Origin: Psychrobium sp051201665 | GTDB lineage: Bacteria > Pseudomonadota > Gammaproteobacteria > Enterobacterales > Psychrobiaceae | Assembly (NCBI RefSeq): GCF_051201665.1 | Contig: NZ_CP179210.1 | Coordinates: 868,001 to 932,000 of the forward strand | Length of the DNA: 64,000 nucleotides | Direction of reading: 5' to 3' | Shown here: positions 29,232 to 37,396 of the stretch, piece by piece | How the letters are laid out: the number at the start of each line of letters is the position of its first letter | Numbering within the stretch: the stretch's first letter is position 1 | Translations under genes and position numbers: made by a program | Notes under the pieces: model-generated | Seen by the model: the letters and a program-made list of their open reading frames with translations, nothing else | The model's database searches: none | What the model was told of the DNA's origin: nothing

Positions 29232-29750
29232 TCAATTAACAATGTTACCGAGCCGCAAAATGGCACCGAAGAGTGATCAGTATGGATGAGAACAACTGAT
29301 CAGCTTCGGTGAGAATGAGTGATCATCTTCATGAGAATACACACCTTTCGTAAAAGGCAATAAAAACGATTTCAACGATGCTGAAGGCATTACTGAAGCG
29401 GCTCAACGACCAAATATGCGATTTGTGCCGATCAGATGCATTGAGCAACAAGATATTCAGAATTTTCACCGCCAACGTGAGCGTATAAAGAAACAGAGAA
29501 AAGCGTTAGTGAGCCAAATTCGTGGTCTACTTGCCGAATATGGCATTGTCATTGATAAAGGTCTAAAAGCGGTACGAGAAGCGCTTCCTGAAATACTGGA
29601 AGACTTTGAAAACAATTTAACATGTCTAACGCGGGATTTGTTTGCTCAATTACTTGAGGAACTAAAAGTGATAGAGCAGAGGTTTCGTGGTTGTGAGAAA
29701 CGGATAATAACGCTTAATAAGGATAATTATACCAATTGCATTAAATATTT

Positions 29751-31046
29751 GGAGGGCGTTCAACATTCTGTGTCAGGCTTAATTTTCTAAATATCAATGA
29801 CGCTATCTAAACGTCCCTCAAAATATATCGCCAACTGAGAAACACACAAGCTCCAGTTATGGATTGGCATCGTCCATTTCTCAGAAGCATTCAATATGCC
29901 AGCATACAACAGCTTCAACAAGCTATTTTCGTTCGGGAATGCGCCTTTTGTCTTCGTTAACTTTCTAAACTGACGATGAACCGCCTCAACGGCGTTCGTG
30001 GTATATATCACCTTCCTGATGTGCTCAGGGTACTTAAAATAGTGAGATAGATTGTGCCACTTCCTGCGCCAGGAATTAATAACCAGCGGATATTTTTCGC
30101 CCCACTTCTCTTCTAGTTTATCGAGTGCTAATTCAGCTGCTTCCTTTGTGGGTGCACGATAGACAGGTTTTAAATCGGCCATAAAGGCTTTCTGATTTTT
30201 AGACGCGACGTACTTAAGTGAGTTTCGAATTTGATGAATGATACAAAGCTGTGTTTCTGTCTCAGGAAAGATAGCTGCTATGGCTTCAGGAAAGCCGGTT
30301 AGCCCATCTACGCAGGCAATAAGAATATCTTTAACACCGCGATTATTAAGGTCGGTCAGCACTGAAAGCCAATAATTAGCCCCTTCGTTTTCTGATAAAT
30401 GCAACCCTAATATCTCTTTTTTACCCTGCATATTAAGTGCTAATAACGTGTAGACAGCTTTGCTGATGTAGCGACCGTTTTCTTTGACCTTATAATGAAT
30501 AGCATCGAGCCAAACAATTGGGTAATGGCTATCTAATGGCCTTTGTTGCCATGCTTTAAGCTCAGGAATAAGCTTGTCAGTGACTGCGCTAATCGTTCCT
30601 GTGGCCACGTTAATACCGTACATCTCCTCTACATGTGCATTGATATCACGATAACTCATTCCCAAGCTAAACATCGAGAGTATTTTGCGATCGATTTCAT
30701 CTGATAGTGAGGTTTGATTTTTCTTCACTAATTGAGGTTCAAATGTTCCATTGCGGTCTCGCGGAGTGTCGAGTTCAAAATTACCAGACGGGTGTTTGAT
30801 GTTTTTACTTGTTCTGCCATTCTTTCTATTAGATTGATTATCGTTGGCTAAGTGGTGCTCTAGTTCGGCATTAAGAGCCGCTTCGGTTAATTGCTTAATC
30901 AAAGGGCCTAAGATGCCATCTTTACCAGTGAGGCTTTTACCAGCTTGCAAATCTGTTAATGCTTGCTCAAAATCAAAAGAGTTAGTCATGTGTCATTCCT
31001 GTTTTATTATATTCTACTGAAATGACACAGAATTATGAACACTCCC
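29751..31046 (-). mobile_element. IS256-family insertion sequence (1296 bp)
   Basis: Imperfect terminal inverted repeats share TTCTGTGTCA: GGAGGGCGTTCAACATTC at the left and, read inward, GGGAGTGTTCATAATTC at the right. AATATTT is duplicated at 29744-29750 and 31047-31053 (7 bp seen; 8 is usual for the family). It is inserted in MITE A copy 2. Confidence 0.9.
29787..30989 (-). CDS. IS256-family (mutator-type) transposase
   Basis: 400 residues, full length. First Asp in YPIVWLDAIHYKV, second in ILIACVDGLTGFPEAI, and Glu in the IYTTNAVEAVHRQFRKLTK block, the family signature. The N-terminus has the ALNAELEHHLA segment typical of IS256 proteins. Probably active. Confidence 0.95.
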   Translation of the reverse strand: MTNSFDFEQALTDLQAGKSLTGKDGILGPLIKQLTEAALNAELEHHLANDNQSNRKNGRTSKNIKHPSGNFELDTPRDRNGTFEPQLVKKNQTSLSDEIDRKILSMFSLGMSYRDINAHVEEMYGINVATGTISAVTDKLIPELKAWQQRPLDSHYPIVWLDAIHYKVKENGRYISKAVYTLLALNMQGKKEILGLHLSENEGANYWLSVLTDLNNRGVKDILIACVDGLTGFPEAIAAIFPETETQLCIIHQIRNSLKYVASKNQKAFMADLKPVYRAPTKEAAELALDKLEEKWGEKYPLVINSWRRKWHNLSHYFKYPEHIRKVIYTTNAVEAVHRQFRKLTKTKGAFPNENSLLKLLYAGILNASEKWTMPIHNWSLCVSQLAIYFEGRLDSVIDI

Positions 31047-31363
31047 AATATTTGCCCACTTGTACTTGTTAAAATTAACTAAAATGGCGTTGCTCTCAAT
31101 CCTAATAGCCAGCTATTAGTCAATCGAGCGCCTTGTTTTAGCTGATTTTCTCTACGCACAACAAGATCACTTACTTAATGCAATTGGTATGAGGTGTGCC
31201 AACGGCTAGATGGGATACTCGGTATTGGTCCAATAATAGCGAGCGCAACCTATGCCGCTGCGGGAGATGGCAAAAATTATCCAAAAATAGGCCGGATATA
31301 TGAGAGCAAGAGATTTTTCTCTTACATCATTGATTAAATGTCTTGCAAACGGAGTGGGTCCAT

Positions 31364-31516
31364 ATATGTAAGTACTTAGGTTTTGTCGGGAACAAGAACC
31401 TGACCGTTCATCCTCGGCTCTGGCTCCTGCTTCGCTCTACCTCCTAAATCCATTTAGCCGTAAACATATCGGCTCCTTGCCGTCCATGGCATCGCCCGAT
31501 ACCGTTCATTCTGAAC
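31364..31516. other. Gap after the nested IS block
   Basis: No reading frame and no match to the repeat families in this window. It runs from the IS110-type right end to the psp terminator and may be leftover DNA from before the insertions. Confidence 0.3.
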
Positions 31517-31550
31517 ATAAAAAAGCCCCGAATTTTAAGTTCGGGGCTTT
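31517..31550 (-). terminator. Intrinsic terminator of the psp operon
   Basis: A perfect 11-bp stem AAAGCCCCGAA / TTCGGGGCTTT (31522-31550), followed on the minus strand by TTTTTTATG. It lies 17 nt past the pspC stop. Confidence 0.92.
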
Positions 31551-31567
31551 GATTGAATTGAGAGCGT

Positions 31568-31774
31568 TCAAGCGACGACTTGTTGTCTTGTGGGCAGTAA
31601 CACGGCTGCCGTCGCATAGACTGTTAATGTAATGATGGGAGCAAATAACAGTCCGATAACAGTCGTAACTCTCACCGCCATTCTGCTGTAGCCAAACGCA
31701 TTTGCAATGCCAGCACAAACGCCAAACAATTTGTTATGTTTTTTGTCTACTGTAATACGATGCCAAATACTCAT
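31568..31774 (-). CDS. pspC: PspC-domain protein
   Basis: 68 residues. KLFGVCAGIANAFGYSRMAVR is the PspC signature, then one hydrophobic helix (VTTVIGLLFAPIITLTVYATAAVLLP). Shorter than E. coli PspC (119 residues). Inner-membrane partner of PspA in the phage-shock (membrane stress) response. Ribosome site TTAGGAGA overlaps the stop of the preceding 32-codon frame, so the genes look coupled. Confidence 0.88.
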   Translation of the reverse strand: MSIWHRITVDKKHNKLFGVCAGIANAFGYSRMAVRVTTVIGLLFAPIITLTVYATAAVLLPTRQQVVA

Positions 31775-31783
31775 AATGTTCTC

Positions 31784-31882
31784 CTAAGAAATCTCGTTAA
31801 CTATGGATATGATGCCAGCACTCACTATCATGCCGACCACTGGCAAAAGGTATATCCATAAAATGGTGCTAGACATCAACAT
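31784..31882 (-). CDS. 32-residue membrane microprotein between pspA and pspC
   Basis: ATG at 31882 is 3 nt past the pspA stop; TAG at 31784-31786 lies within the pspC ribosome site. The product starts MLMSSTILWIYLLPVVGMIV and ends IISIVNEIS, almost entirely one transmembrane helix. It occupies the position of pspB but lacks the ~40-residue leucine-zipper tail of PspB (74 residues), so either a minimal PspB stand-in or a distinct small protein. The spacing supports real translation. Function is inference. Confidence 0.55.
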   Translation of the reverse strand: MLMSSTILWIYLLPVVGMIVSAGIISIVNEIS

Positions 31883-31885
31883 AAT

Positions 31886-32551
31886 TTACGACGCCAGCTT
31901 TTGCTTTAATTGTGCTAGCTCTTTGTCGATAGACTCTTCACGTTCCATCTGCTTAAACTGAGCTTCTACAGATCGTGCTTCGCCATTGCCAACATCATAG
32001 CTTTCAACTTCTGATTCAATAGCTTCGATTTTCTTTTCAAAATGTTCAAAACGTATAAGCGCATCTTCAACTTTATTGCTATTTAGCTGCTTCTTCACCT
32101 TCAAACGCGTTTGAGCTTGTTGCTTACGAGCAAGTAACGATTGCTGTCTTGTGCGTGCTTCAACCATCTTTTGTTCAAGTCGCGAAGCATCGGCATCTGT
32201 TGTTGACAGAGCATCATTGTATCGAACTAACTCTTCTTCTAGTGCGTCAACCTGTTCAGTCGATTGCTGCTTTTGAAGCAGTGCACTGCGTGCTAGGTCT
32301 TCTCGGCCTTTACTTAGTGCTAATTCAGCTTTGGCTGCCCAATCTTTCACATTAGCTTTGGCTTTAGCAAGGCTTGCTTCTAACGTTTTGCGCTCTGCAA
32401 TATGTTTTGCAGCATTAGCGCGCAGCTCTACTAATGTTTCTTCCATTTCTTGAATCAGCAGTCGTACTAATTTTTTTGGATCTTCTGCTTTATCTAACAT
32501 TGTGTTGATGTTTGCGTTAATGATGTCACTGAATCTGCTAAAAATACCCAT
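31886..32551 (-). CDS. pspA: Phage shock protein A (PspA/IM30)
   Basis: 221 residues, the usual length. It starts MGIFSRFSDIINANINTMLD and is then almost all coiled coil (MEETLVELRANAAKHIAERK ... KMVEARTRQQSLLARKQQAQ). A peripheral inner-membrane ESCRT-III-like protein that stabilises damaged membrane and normally restrains PspF. First clearly psp gene of the cluster with the 32-residue frame and pspC; no pspF is in the window. Confidence 0.95.
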   Translation of the reverse strand: MGIFSRFSDIINANINTMLDKAEDPKKLVRLLIQEMEETLVELRANAAKHIAERKTLEASLAKAKANVKDWAAKAELALSKGREDLARSALLQKQQSTEQVDALEEELVRYNDALSTTDADASRLEQKMVEARTRQQSLLARKQQAQTRLKVKKQLNSNKVEDALIRFEHFEKKIEAIESEVESYDVGNGEARSVEAQFKQMEREESIDKELAQLKQKLAS

Positions 32552-32597
32552 AATAATTCTCCACTATATAAAAATGTAATTCGTTGTTTATTGCTAG

Positions 32598-32897
32598 TTA
32601 CTTAGTTGAAACTTCTTTTTTCTCAGGTTGTTTAACCGTTACTGTGACCTTTGTTTTTGGTGCATTGTCAGTAACGCCTAAGTTAATCAATGACTGTTGA
32701 ATGTTTTGTTCCATGTCCCAATTAACCTGAGTAACCACTTCGCTAACTTGGTTTGAGAATGCATTACCAAGTGTTGCCATTAAGTGTTGCTTTGCTTTTT
32801 CAGATAACTCTACCGCGTTAACGCTACTTCCTAATCCAGCGATAACCAATGTAGAAGCTAAAGCGATATTGCGTAATGTGTTTTGTAACTTAGTCAT
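32598..32897 (-). CDS. Small secreted protein upstream of pspA, unknown
   Basis: 99 residues from ATG 32897 (GGAGT 6-7 nt upstream; the ATG at 32909 is less well placed). A Sec signal (LRNIALASTLVIAGLGSSVNA) precedes a short helical region and a Lys/Thr-rich tail (KTKVTVTVKQPEKKEVSTK). Same strand and 46 nt from pspA, so probably co-transcribed with the psp genes and periplasmic. Not recognised. Confidence 0.6.
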   Translation of the reverse strand: MTKLQNTLRNIALASTLVIAGLGSSVNAVELSEKAKQHLMATLGNAFSNQVSEVVTQVNWDMEQNIQQSLINLGVTDNAPKTKVTVTVKQPEKKEVSTK

Positions 32898-33136
32898 GAT
32901 GGACTCCATGTTTTCAAATTAAATTAATGGTTGGCGTTTATTGTGCCGTTTCTTGATTTACTTATTGCACCCTGCGTGCCAAAACAGAAAAACAATTTAA
33001 AAACAACAATTTAAACATAAAAAACAAAGTAAACATTAATTTAAAATACAACTCACAAGGCAATAAAAACCATTATTTGGTTTTTTTAACCACAATTAAT
33101 TCAATTAATATTTATACAGTTATTTTCTTTACGCGA

Positions 33137-33166
33137 AAAAAAAGAACGGCCAATGGCCGTTCTTTA
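33137..33166 (-). terminator. Intrinsic terminator of the small heat-shock gene
   Basis: Stem AAAGAACGGCC / GGCCGTTCTTT (33142-33166) followed on the minus strand by a long T-run (A-run 33137-33144). It lies 28 nt past the stop. The rest of 32898-33136 is AT-rich with no frame and should hold the promoter of the secreted-protein/psp operon. Confidence 0.92.
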
Positions 33167-33193
33167 ATGAGAGCAATAATGAGAGAGGAGGGG

Positions 33194-33631
33194 CTATTCT
33201 TCGAGTCGTTTATTTCCCGAAATAGCTATCGAGCGTGGTTTCATCGCTTCAGGTACTTCTCTTTTTAAATCAATATGTAATAAACCATTATTGAGATCAG
33301 CAGCTTGCACTGTTACATAATCTGCCAACTGATATTTTCTTTCAAAGCCGCGCTCTGCAATGCCTTGATATAAAAATTTACTCTCAGAATTTTCTTGCGG
33401 CTGTTTAGTGCCTTTGACTAACAATGTATTTTGATGACTGGTGATTTCGAGCTCAGGTTCGTCAAATCCCGCAACAGCTAATGTAATGCGATATTCATCT
33501 TCAGAAAACTGTTCGATATTATAAGGAGGGTAACCTTGGTTATTACTCTTGTTACCTGTTTCAATCATTGACGCTAAACGGTCAAAGCCAATAGCACTGC
33601 GGTATAGTGGTGATAAGTCGATAGTACGCAT
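33194..33631 (-). CDS. ibpA: Small heat-shock protein, IbpA/Hsp20 family
   Basis: 145 residues from ATG 33631, chosen for AGGAGA upstream and the IbpA-like start MRTIDLSPLYRSAIGFDRLA. The longer upstream frame is 5'UTR. The alpha-crystallin domain follows (YPPYNIEQFSEDEYRITLAVAG ... FERKYQLAD ... NGLLHIDLKREVPEAMKPRSI). An ATP-independent holdase that binds aggregating proteins. Translation is probably temperature-controlled through the hairpin leader described separately. Confidence 0.94.
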   Translation of the reverse strand: MRTIDLSPLYRSAIGFDRLASMIETGNKSNNQGYPPYNIEQFSEDEYRITLAVAGFDEPELEITSHQNTLLVKGTKQPQENSESKFLYQGIAERGFERKYQLADYVTVQAADLNNGLLHIDLKREVPEAMKPRSIAISGNKRLEE

Positions 33632-33634
33632 AAT

Positions 33635-33694
33635 ATATTCTCCTAAGAAGCAATATGGTAGCTCTTTGCCGAAAGCATTTCGGTGGCTACAGTT
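33635..33694 (-). promoter_or_regulatory. ROSE-like RNA thermometer in the ibpA leader
   Basis: On the minus strand the hairpin AUAUUGCUUCUUAGGAGAAU (33635-33656) pairs AUAUU with AAUAU and CUUC with the ribosome-site GGAG, leaving one bulged G. This is the arrangement of the UUGCU/GGAG hairpin of known ROSE elements before ibp genes. A second stable hairpin upstream (CCGAAA / TTTCGG, with flanking GTAGC / GCTAC, ~33659-33694) fits the multi-hairpin layout. Heat would melt the hairpin and free the ribosome site. Confidence 0.72.
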
Positions 33695-33827
33695 GTAAAA
33701 GGCCAGCTCTTGCTGCACCTTGATTATTAACATCACTAAGTGACTGTTAACGGTTGTGACAAGTTTTCCTGTCACTAATTACTTAATATGGACGATATTT
33801 ATACTTTCAAGGGCTACTTTCTATTTA

Positions 33828-34223
33828 TTACGTTTTTTTAGATAATCCATCTAATATAGAACACTGACTTTGTTCGTCGCCAGCACAGGCATCATGCAGG
33901 GATTCAAGGTTCTTTACTACATTATTGAGCTCATTTATTTTTTCTTTTAATGCACGGATTTTTTCACTCGTAAGTGCTTTTACTTCTTTGCTTGCTCTAT
34001 TATTATCGTTAAATAACGCTATCAACTCTTTCGATTCGTCGATGCTAAATCCGGCAAATCTCGCACTTTGAATTAGGCGAAGCTGCGCGATATTAGTCTC
34101 ATTGAACTGACGATATCCATTGTTCGCACGACTAACTGAGCCGAGCAGTCCAATATCATCATAATATCGAATTGTTTTTACAGGCATCGCTAGCAGGCGA
34201 CTGACTTGTGTAATGCTCTTCAT
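33828..34223 (-). CDS. cueR: MerR-family copper regulator CueR
   Basis: 131 residues. The winged HTH (MKSITQVSRLLAMPVKTIRYYDDIGLL) is followed by a dimerisation helix (EKIRALKEKINELNNVVKNLESL) and a C-terminal metal loop C-AGDEQSQ-C with seven residues between the cysteines, the Cu(I)/Ag(I)/Au(I) two-coordinate pattern of CueR. It should activate the copA promoter. Starts 4 nt after the copA stop, so it is autoregulated within the same operon. Confidence 0.92.
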   Translation of the reverse strand: MKSITQVSRLLAMPVKTIRYYDDIGLLGSVSRANNGYRQFNETNIAQLRLIQSARFAGFSIDESKELIALFNDNNRASKEVKALTSEKIRALKEKINELNNVVKNLESLHDACAGDEQSQCSILDGLSKKT

Positions 34224-34227
34224 AGCT

Positions 34228-36555
34228 TTAACCTTGATATTTTAAATATAAAGCATTGCCAAGTACTGTCACACTCGACAATGCCATTGCTAATCCTGCT
34301 AATTGCGGAGATAAATAGCCCAGAGCAGCTGCAGGTATTGCAACAGTATTAAACATAAATGCTAACCATAAATTTTGCTTTACCGTTTGCCATGTCTTTC
34401 TTGCGATATCAATAGCGGTTGCCACAAGCCTTGGATTATCCTGCATTAGCGTTATTTGCGCACTACTAATTGCAGTTTGGGTGCCGCCCCCCATCGCAAT
34501 ACCTAAATCGGCTTGTGCAAGCGCGGGCGCGTCGTTAATCCCATCGCCTACCATAGCAATTCTTACACCAACTTCTTGATTTTTAGTGAGGTAGTGTTGT
34601 TTTTGAAATGGCGTCTGTTGAGCATAATGTTCAGTAATTGATAAAGATTGGGCAACTAAATCTACGCTTTGTTGATTATCACCACTTAATAACACGCTTG
34701 ATATATCAAGCTTAGCTAATTGTACGACGGCTTCGTTACTTTGGGCACGTAATGAATCTTCAAGAATGAATTGAGCTAACACCCCTTCACTATTAGCAAA
34801 TAACACTTCACTGCCATTGGGTATTTCAGTAAGCATAGAAAGTGTTACACCGTGCTTTTCAAGTAATTGACGATTACCCAAAAAGAAACGCTGTTCGCCT
34901 ATATCTGCAATTATTCCTTGGCCAGCAATGACCTCAATTGAAGAACTTTCTATGACTGAAGCATCTTCTAACCAGGGCTGGCGAGCAATTGACAATGATA
35001 GCGGATGATCACTATTGCTAATGAGTGCCTTTAATTCATTAAGCATCGGTGTTTTAGTAAACCAATGATAATCCGTCACTTGAGGCTGACCTATTGTTAA
35101 CGTGCCAGTTTTATCAAAAACAACTTTTTGTATGGTGCCAGCAATTTGCAATGCTTTGGGATCGCGGAGCACTATGCCTTGCTTTGCTGCCAATCCGGTT
35201 CCAACAACAATAGCAGCAGGTGTCGCTAATCCTAATGCGCAAGGACATGCAACCACCAATACCGCAACGCTATTAATCAGCGCGATTTCAAAACTTACGC
35301 CAGCAATAAGCCAACTGATAAAAGTAGCTGCTGCAATCATTAAAACGATAGGTACAAACCATGCTGCCACTTTGTCGACTAAGCGTTCAATCGGCGCCTT
35401 AGTACTCTGCGCTTGCTCTACCATCGCAATAATCTGTCCTAGATTACTTGCGCTGCCTATAGCACTAACTTTGAGCTCAATCACAGCATGTCCATTAACA
35501 GCACCAGCAAAGACTTCATCGCCAATAGTTTTTGCAACGGGTAAATGTTCGCCGCTGATAAAGGATTCATTAAATTCACTTTTACCATTGATAATAGTGC
35601 CATCTACAGGTACTTTTGCACCAGCCATGACACGGACTATAGCGCCTTCTTGAACATCCTCAATAGCAATTCGAGTGATAGCACCATTGGCCACAACATT
35701 GGCAGTTTGAGCTTTTAACGCAATAAGCGACACCATCGCGTCACCAGCCGATTTCTTTGCACGATCTTCAAGCCATTTACCTATTGAAATAAAAGTAATA
35801 ATGACAGCAGAGGATTCGAAATAAAGTCCCCCTTCACGACCCAACCAGAATAAGAGATAGCAACTATAGAAATAGGCAGCACTGGTTCCTAGTACAACTA
35901 AGGTATCCATATTGGCGGCTTTGTTTTTGAGGCTTTGTAATGCACCACGATAAAACGGCGCGCCAATAACAAACTGAACTAGCGTTCCTAAAACAAATTC
36001 CAGCCAACCTATAAGCATAAATTCGATGCTAAAAAGCATTGCGAACATCGGTGTTATTAATGGAAGAGTTAGCAAGGTTGCGGCGATTAATCGCCATGGT
36101 TGTTCCGTTCGCTTAGGTGATGATTGTAAATCACTTTTCAATTGGGCTTGATAGCCTTGGTCACTCAGTGCTTGAATAACTTGTGATTGAGAAACAAGAT
36201 CATTGTTGCGCTCAAGTGATAACTGATTAAGCGTGCTATTGGCACTGACATTGGTAAGCCCTGTTATCTTACTGAGTTTCTCTTTAGTTTTATTCGCACA
36301 GCCACCACAACGCCAACCTGTAATCGAATAAGTCTCTTGCGTATGTATCAATTGGTAGCCTGCGCCGACAATGGTATCGATAACCTCATAGAGTTTTGAA
36401 GGCTGACATTCAAATTGGGCTTGTTCATTAGTAAAACTCACATTGGCATGCACATCGGCAAGCTGATTGAGCTTTTTATTAAGTCCATTGACACAGTTGT
36501 TACAACGAAGCCCGCCAATTGATAGTGAATATTTAACAGTGAGATTTTCAGACAT
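34228..36555 (-). CDS. copA: Copper-exporting P1B-type ATPase
   Basis: 775 residues. Two N-terminal heavy-metal domains (GGLRCNNC and GWRCGGC metal sites) are followed by eight expected membrane helices with the CPC motif (VVACPCALGLATP), the phosphorylation motif DKTGTLT, and the hinge GDGINDAPALAQAD. It pumps Cu(I) from cytoplasm to periplasm using ATP. Ribosome site GAGG lies 7 nt before the ATG. First gene of the copA-cueR operon. Divergent from the zinc-ribbon gene at 36732. Confidence 0.96.
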   Translation of the reverse strand: MSENLTVKYSLSIGGLRCNNCVNGLNKKLNQLADVHANVSFTNEQAQFECQPSKLYEVIDTIVGAGYQLIHTQETYSITGWRCGGCANKTKEKLSKITGLTNVSANSTLNQLSLERNNDLVSQSQVIQALSDQGYQAQLKSDLQSSPKRTEQPWRLIAATLLTLPLITPMFAMLFSIEFMLIGWLEFVLGTLVQFVIGAPFYRGALQSLKNKAANMDTLVVLGTSAAYFYSCYLLFWLGREGGLYFESSAVIITFISIGKWLEDRAKKSAGDAMVSLIALKAQTANVVANGAITRIAIEDVQEGAIVRVMAGAKVPVDGTIINGKSEFNESFISGEHLPVAKTIGDEVFAGAVNGHAVIELKVSAIGSASNLGQIIAMVEQAQSTKAPIERLVDKVAAWFVPIVLMIAAATFISWLIAGVSFEIALINSVAVLVVACPCALGLATPAAIVVGTGLAAKQGIVLRDPKALQIAGTIQKVVFDKTGTLTIGQPQVTDYHWFTKTPMLNELKALISNSDHPLSLSIARQPWLEDASVIESSSIEVIAGQGIIADIGEQRFFLGNRQLLEKHGVTLSMLTEIPNGSEVLFANSEGVLAQFILEDSLRAQSNEAVVQLAKLDISSVLLSGDNQQSVDLVAQSLSITEHYAQQTPFQKQHYLTKNQEVGVRIAMVGDGINDAPALAQADLGIAMGGGTQTAISSAQITLMQDNPRLVATAIDIARKTWQTVKQNLWLAFMFNTVAIPAAALGYLSPQLAGLAMALSSVTVLGNALYLKYQG

Positions 36556-36597
36556 AAGAGCCTCTATTTACGAAACCGTTTCCCTATTTATTTCACC

Positions 36598-36630
36598 ACT
36601 TTAAAGCTTCTAGTAACAGGAAGGTAAAGT
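36598..36630 (-). promoter_or_regulatory. Candidate CueR operator in the copA promoter
   Basis: Imperfect dyad ACTTTA..CTTC - 9 bp - GAAG..TAAAGT, with CCTTCC on one side and GAAGC on the other, resembling the MerR/CueR box ACCTTCC-N7-GGAAGGT. It lies 40-75 nt upstream of copA, the normal place between -35 and -10. Element spacing not verified. Confidence 0.5.
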
Positions 36631-36731
36631 CTAAAGTGAAATCAATAAAATTACGTTCTAACATACTGATAATTGATTATTAATTTTACCACTGATAGAG
36701 TAAATACATTACCAATACGCAGGGAGAAATT

Positions 36732-37334
36732 ATGTTTATTTTGATGGGCGAAACCGAAAAAGTTGCTCCGGTTGAGCAAGGAAATTTTGACTGCCCAACA
36801 TGTAAAAGCCAACAAACATATGCTCATCATCAATCAACAGCGTATTTCACAGTGTTTGGAATATCCGTCGCTAAACTGAATTCACTAGCGAATTATGTAA
36901 TCTGTCAGCAATGCCATTGTTGCTTTGATCCGCAAATTCTTGATAAGCCATCACAACATTCACAAGCACTTGACCATATGGTTTTATTTCGAGTTCTTAA
37001 CTACCTGCTGAGCGGTTATGGCGATACGATTCATTCTCGTCAGCGCTTACAGCAAATTTATCAAGAAACAACCAGCAACGAAAAGTCGAATATTGATATT
37101 GATAATGAGCAATCAATAATCAATTCAGGATCAGCGCCAACATTACCCTTTTTAACGCAATATAAGCATTTATTAAGTTTGGAAAAAAAGCATCAGATAG
37201 TCGTAGCAGCTTTCAGCTTTGCTGATGGTTCATGCTTAATGGAGCATCACGATCGCGTGAGACTTAATACGATTGGTTCGTCTCTTGATTTAAGCTTACC
37301 GGAAATTGAATATCTCATAGTTAACAACCAGTGA
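36732..37334 (+). CDS. Zinc-ribbon protein, possibly TerB-like
   Basis: 200 residues; GGGAG-type ribosome site. The N-terminal zinc ribbon CPTCKSQQ ... CQQCHCCF is followed by a helical region (LDHMVLFRVLNYLLSGYGDT) and a C-terminal helical segment (LEKKHQIVVAAFSFADGSC ... LSLPEIEYLIV) reminiscent of TerB-type domains. Cytoplasmic, function unknown. Divergent from copA, but no metal-resistance role can be claimed. Confidence 0.6.
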   Translation: MFILMGETEKVAPVEQGNFDCPTCKSQQTYAHHQSTAYFTVFGISVAKLNSLANYVICQQCHCCFDPQILDKPSQHSQALDHMVLFRVLNYLLSGYGDTIHSRQRLQQIYQETTSNEKSNIDIDNEQSIINSGSAPTLPFLTQYKHLLSLEKKHQIVVAAFSFADGSCLMEHHDRVRLNTIGSSLDLSLPEIEYLIVNNQ

Positions 37335-37396
37335 TAGCGGGGATGGACTTGGCCTGTTAAAATGACGACTTCTTTAATCCAATAATAAAATAACAC

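Larger units (their letters stand above)
26732..29343 (+). mobile_element. IS21-family insertion sequence (2612 bp)
   Basis: It begins TGCATATTCTTATGG and ends CATGAGAATACACA. Several TGATCA...TTCTCAT units are repeated inside each end, as is usual for IS21 multiple transposase sites. Direct 5-bp duplication CCTTT at 26727-26731 and 29344-29348. It carries istA and istB. Confidence 0.92.
29730..31189. mobile_element. MITE family A, copy 2, split by IS256
   Basis: Left part 29730-29750 and right part 31054-31189 together give 157 bp, exactly the size of copy 3. Ends are TACCAATTGCATTAA and TTAATGCAATTGGTA. It sits inside the IS110-type transposase gene. Its flanks (TTA / TGA) do not give a clean 3-bp duplication, unlike the other two copies. 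Confidence 0.85.
26487..31337 (+). pseudogene. IS110-family transposase, in three pieces
   Basis: N-terminal piece 26487-26731 (MKMTTIGLDITKSTFHLFAV; DEDD-type first Asp in GLDI, then AMEACGGANYWAREL). Middle piece 29344-29729 (VKGNKNDFNDAEGITEAAQR, RERIKKQRKALVSQIRGLLAEYG). C-terminal piece 31190-31337 (CQRLDGILGIGPIIASATYA), ending early without the usual Transposase_20 tail. Excising the IS21 element with one CCTTT copy restores the reading frame exactly (PQYVKPFVKGNKND), so that insertion is clean and recent. Confidence 0.85.
26404..31363 (+). mobile_element. IS110/IS1111-type element carrying nested insertions
   Basis: Subterminal inverted repeats TATGGACCCACTCC (left, to 26416) and GGAGTGGGTCCATA (right, 31351-31364) mark an IS1111-like element. 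Its transposase gene is cut by an IS21 element (26732-29343) and by a MITE A copy (29730-31189) that itself carries an IS256 element (29751-31046). Removing these leaves roughly 0.9 kb, short of the usual ~1.3-1.5 kb, so the 3' part is also deleted. Confidence 0.8.

Noticed and set aside
33632..33775. N-terminal 48-residue extension of the small heat-shock protein
   Set aside because: The AGGAGA site and family start MRTIDLSPLYR are at 33631. The extension overlaps the RNA-thermometer leader.
35102..35653. 183-residue plus-strand frame
   Set aside because: Antisense shadow of the conserved copA coding sequence.
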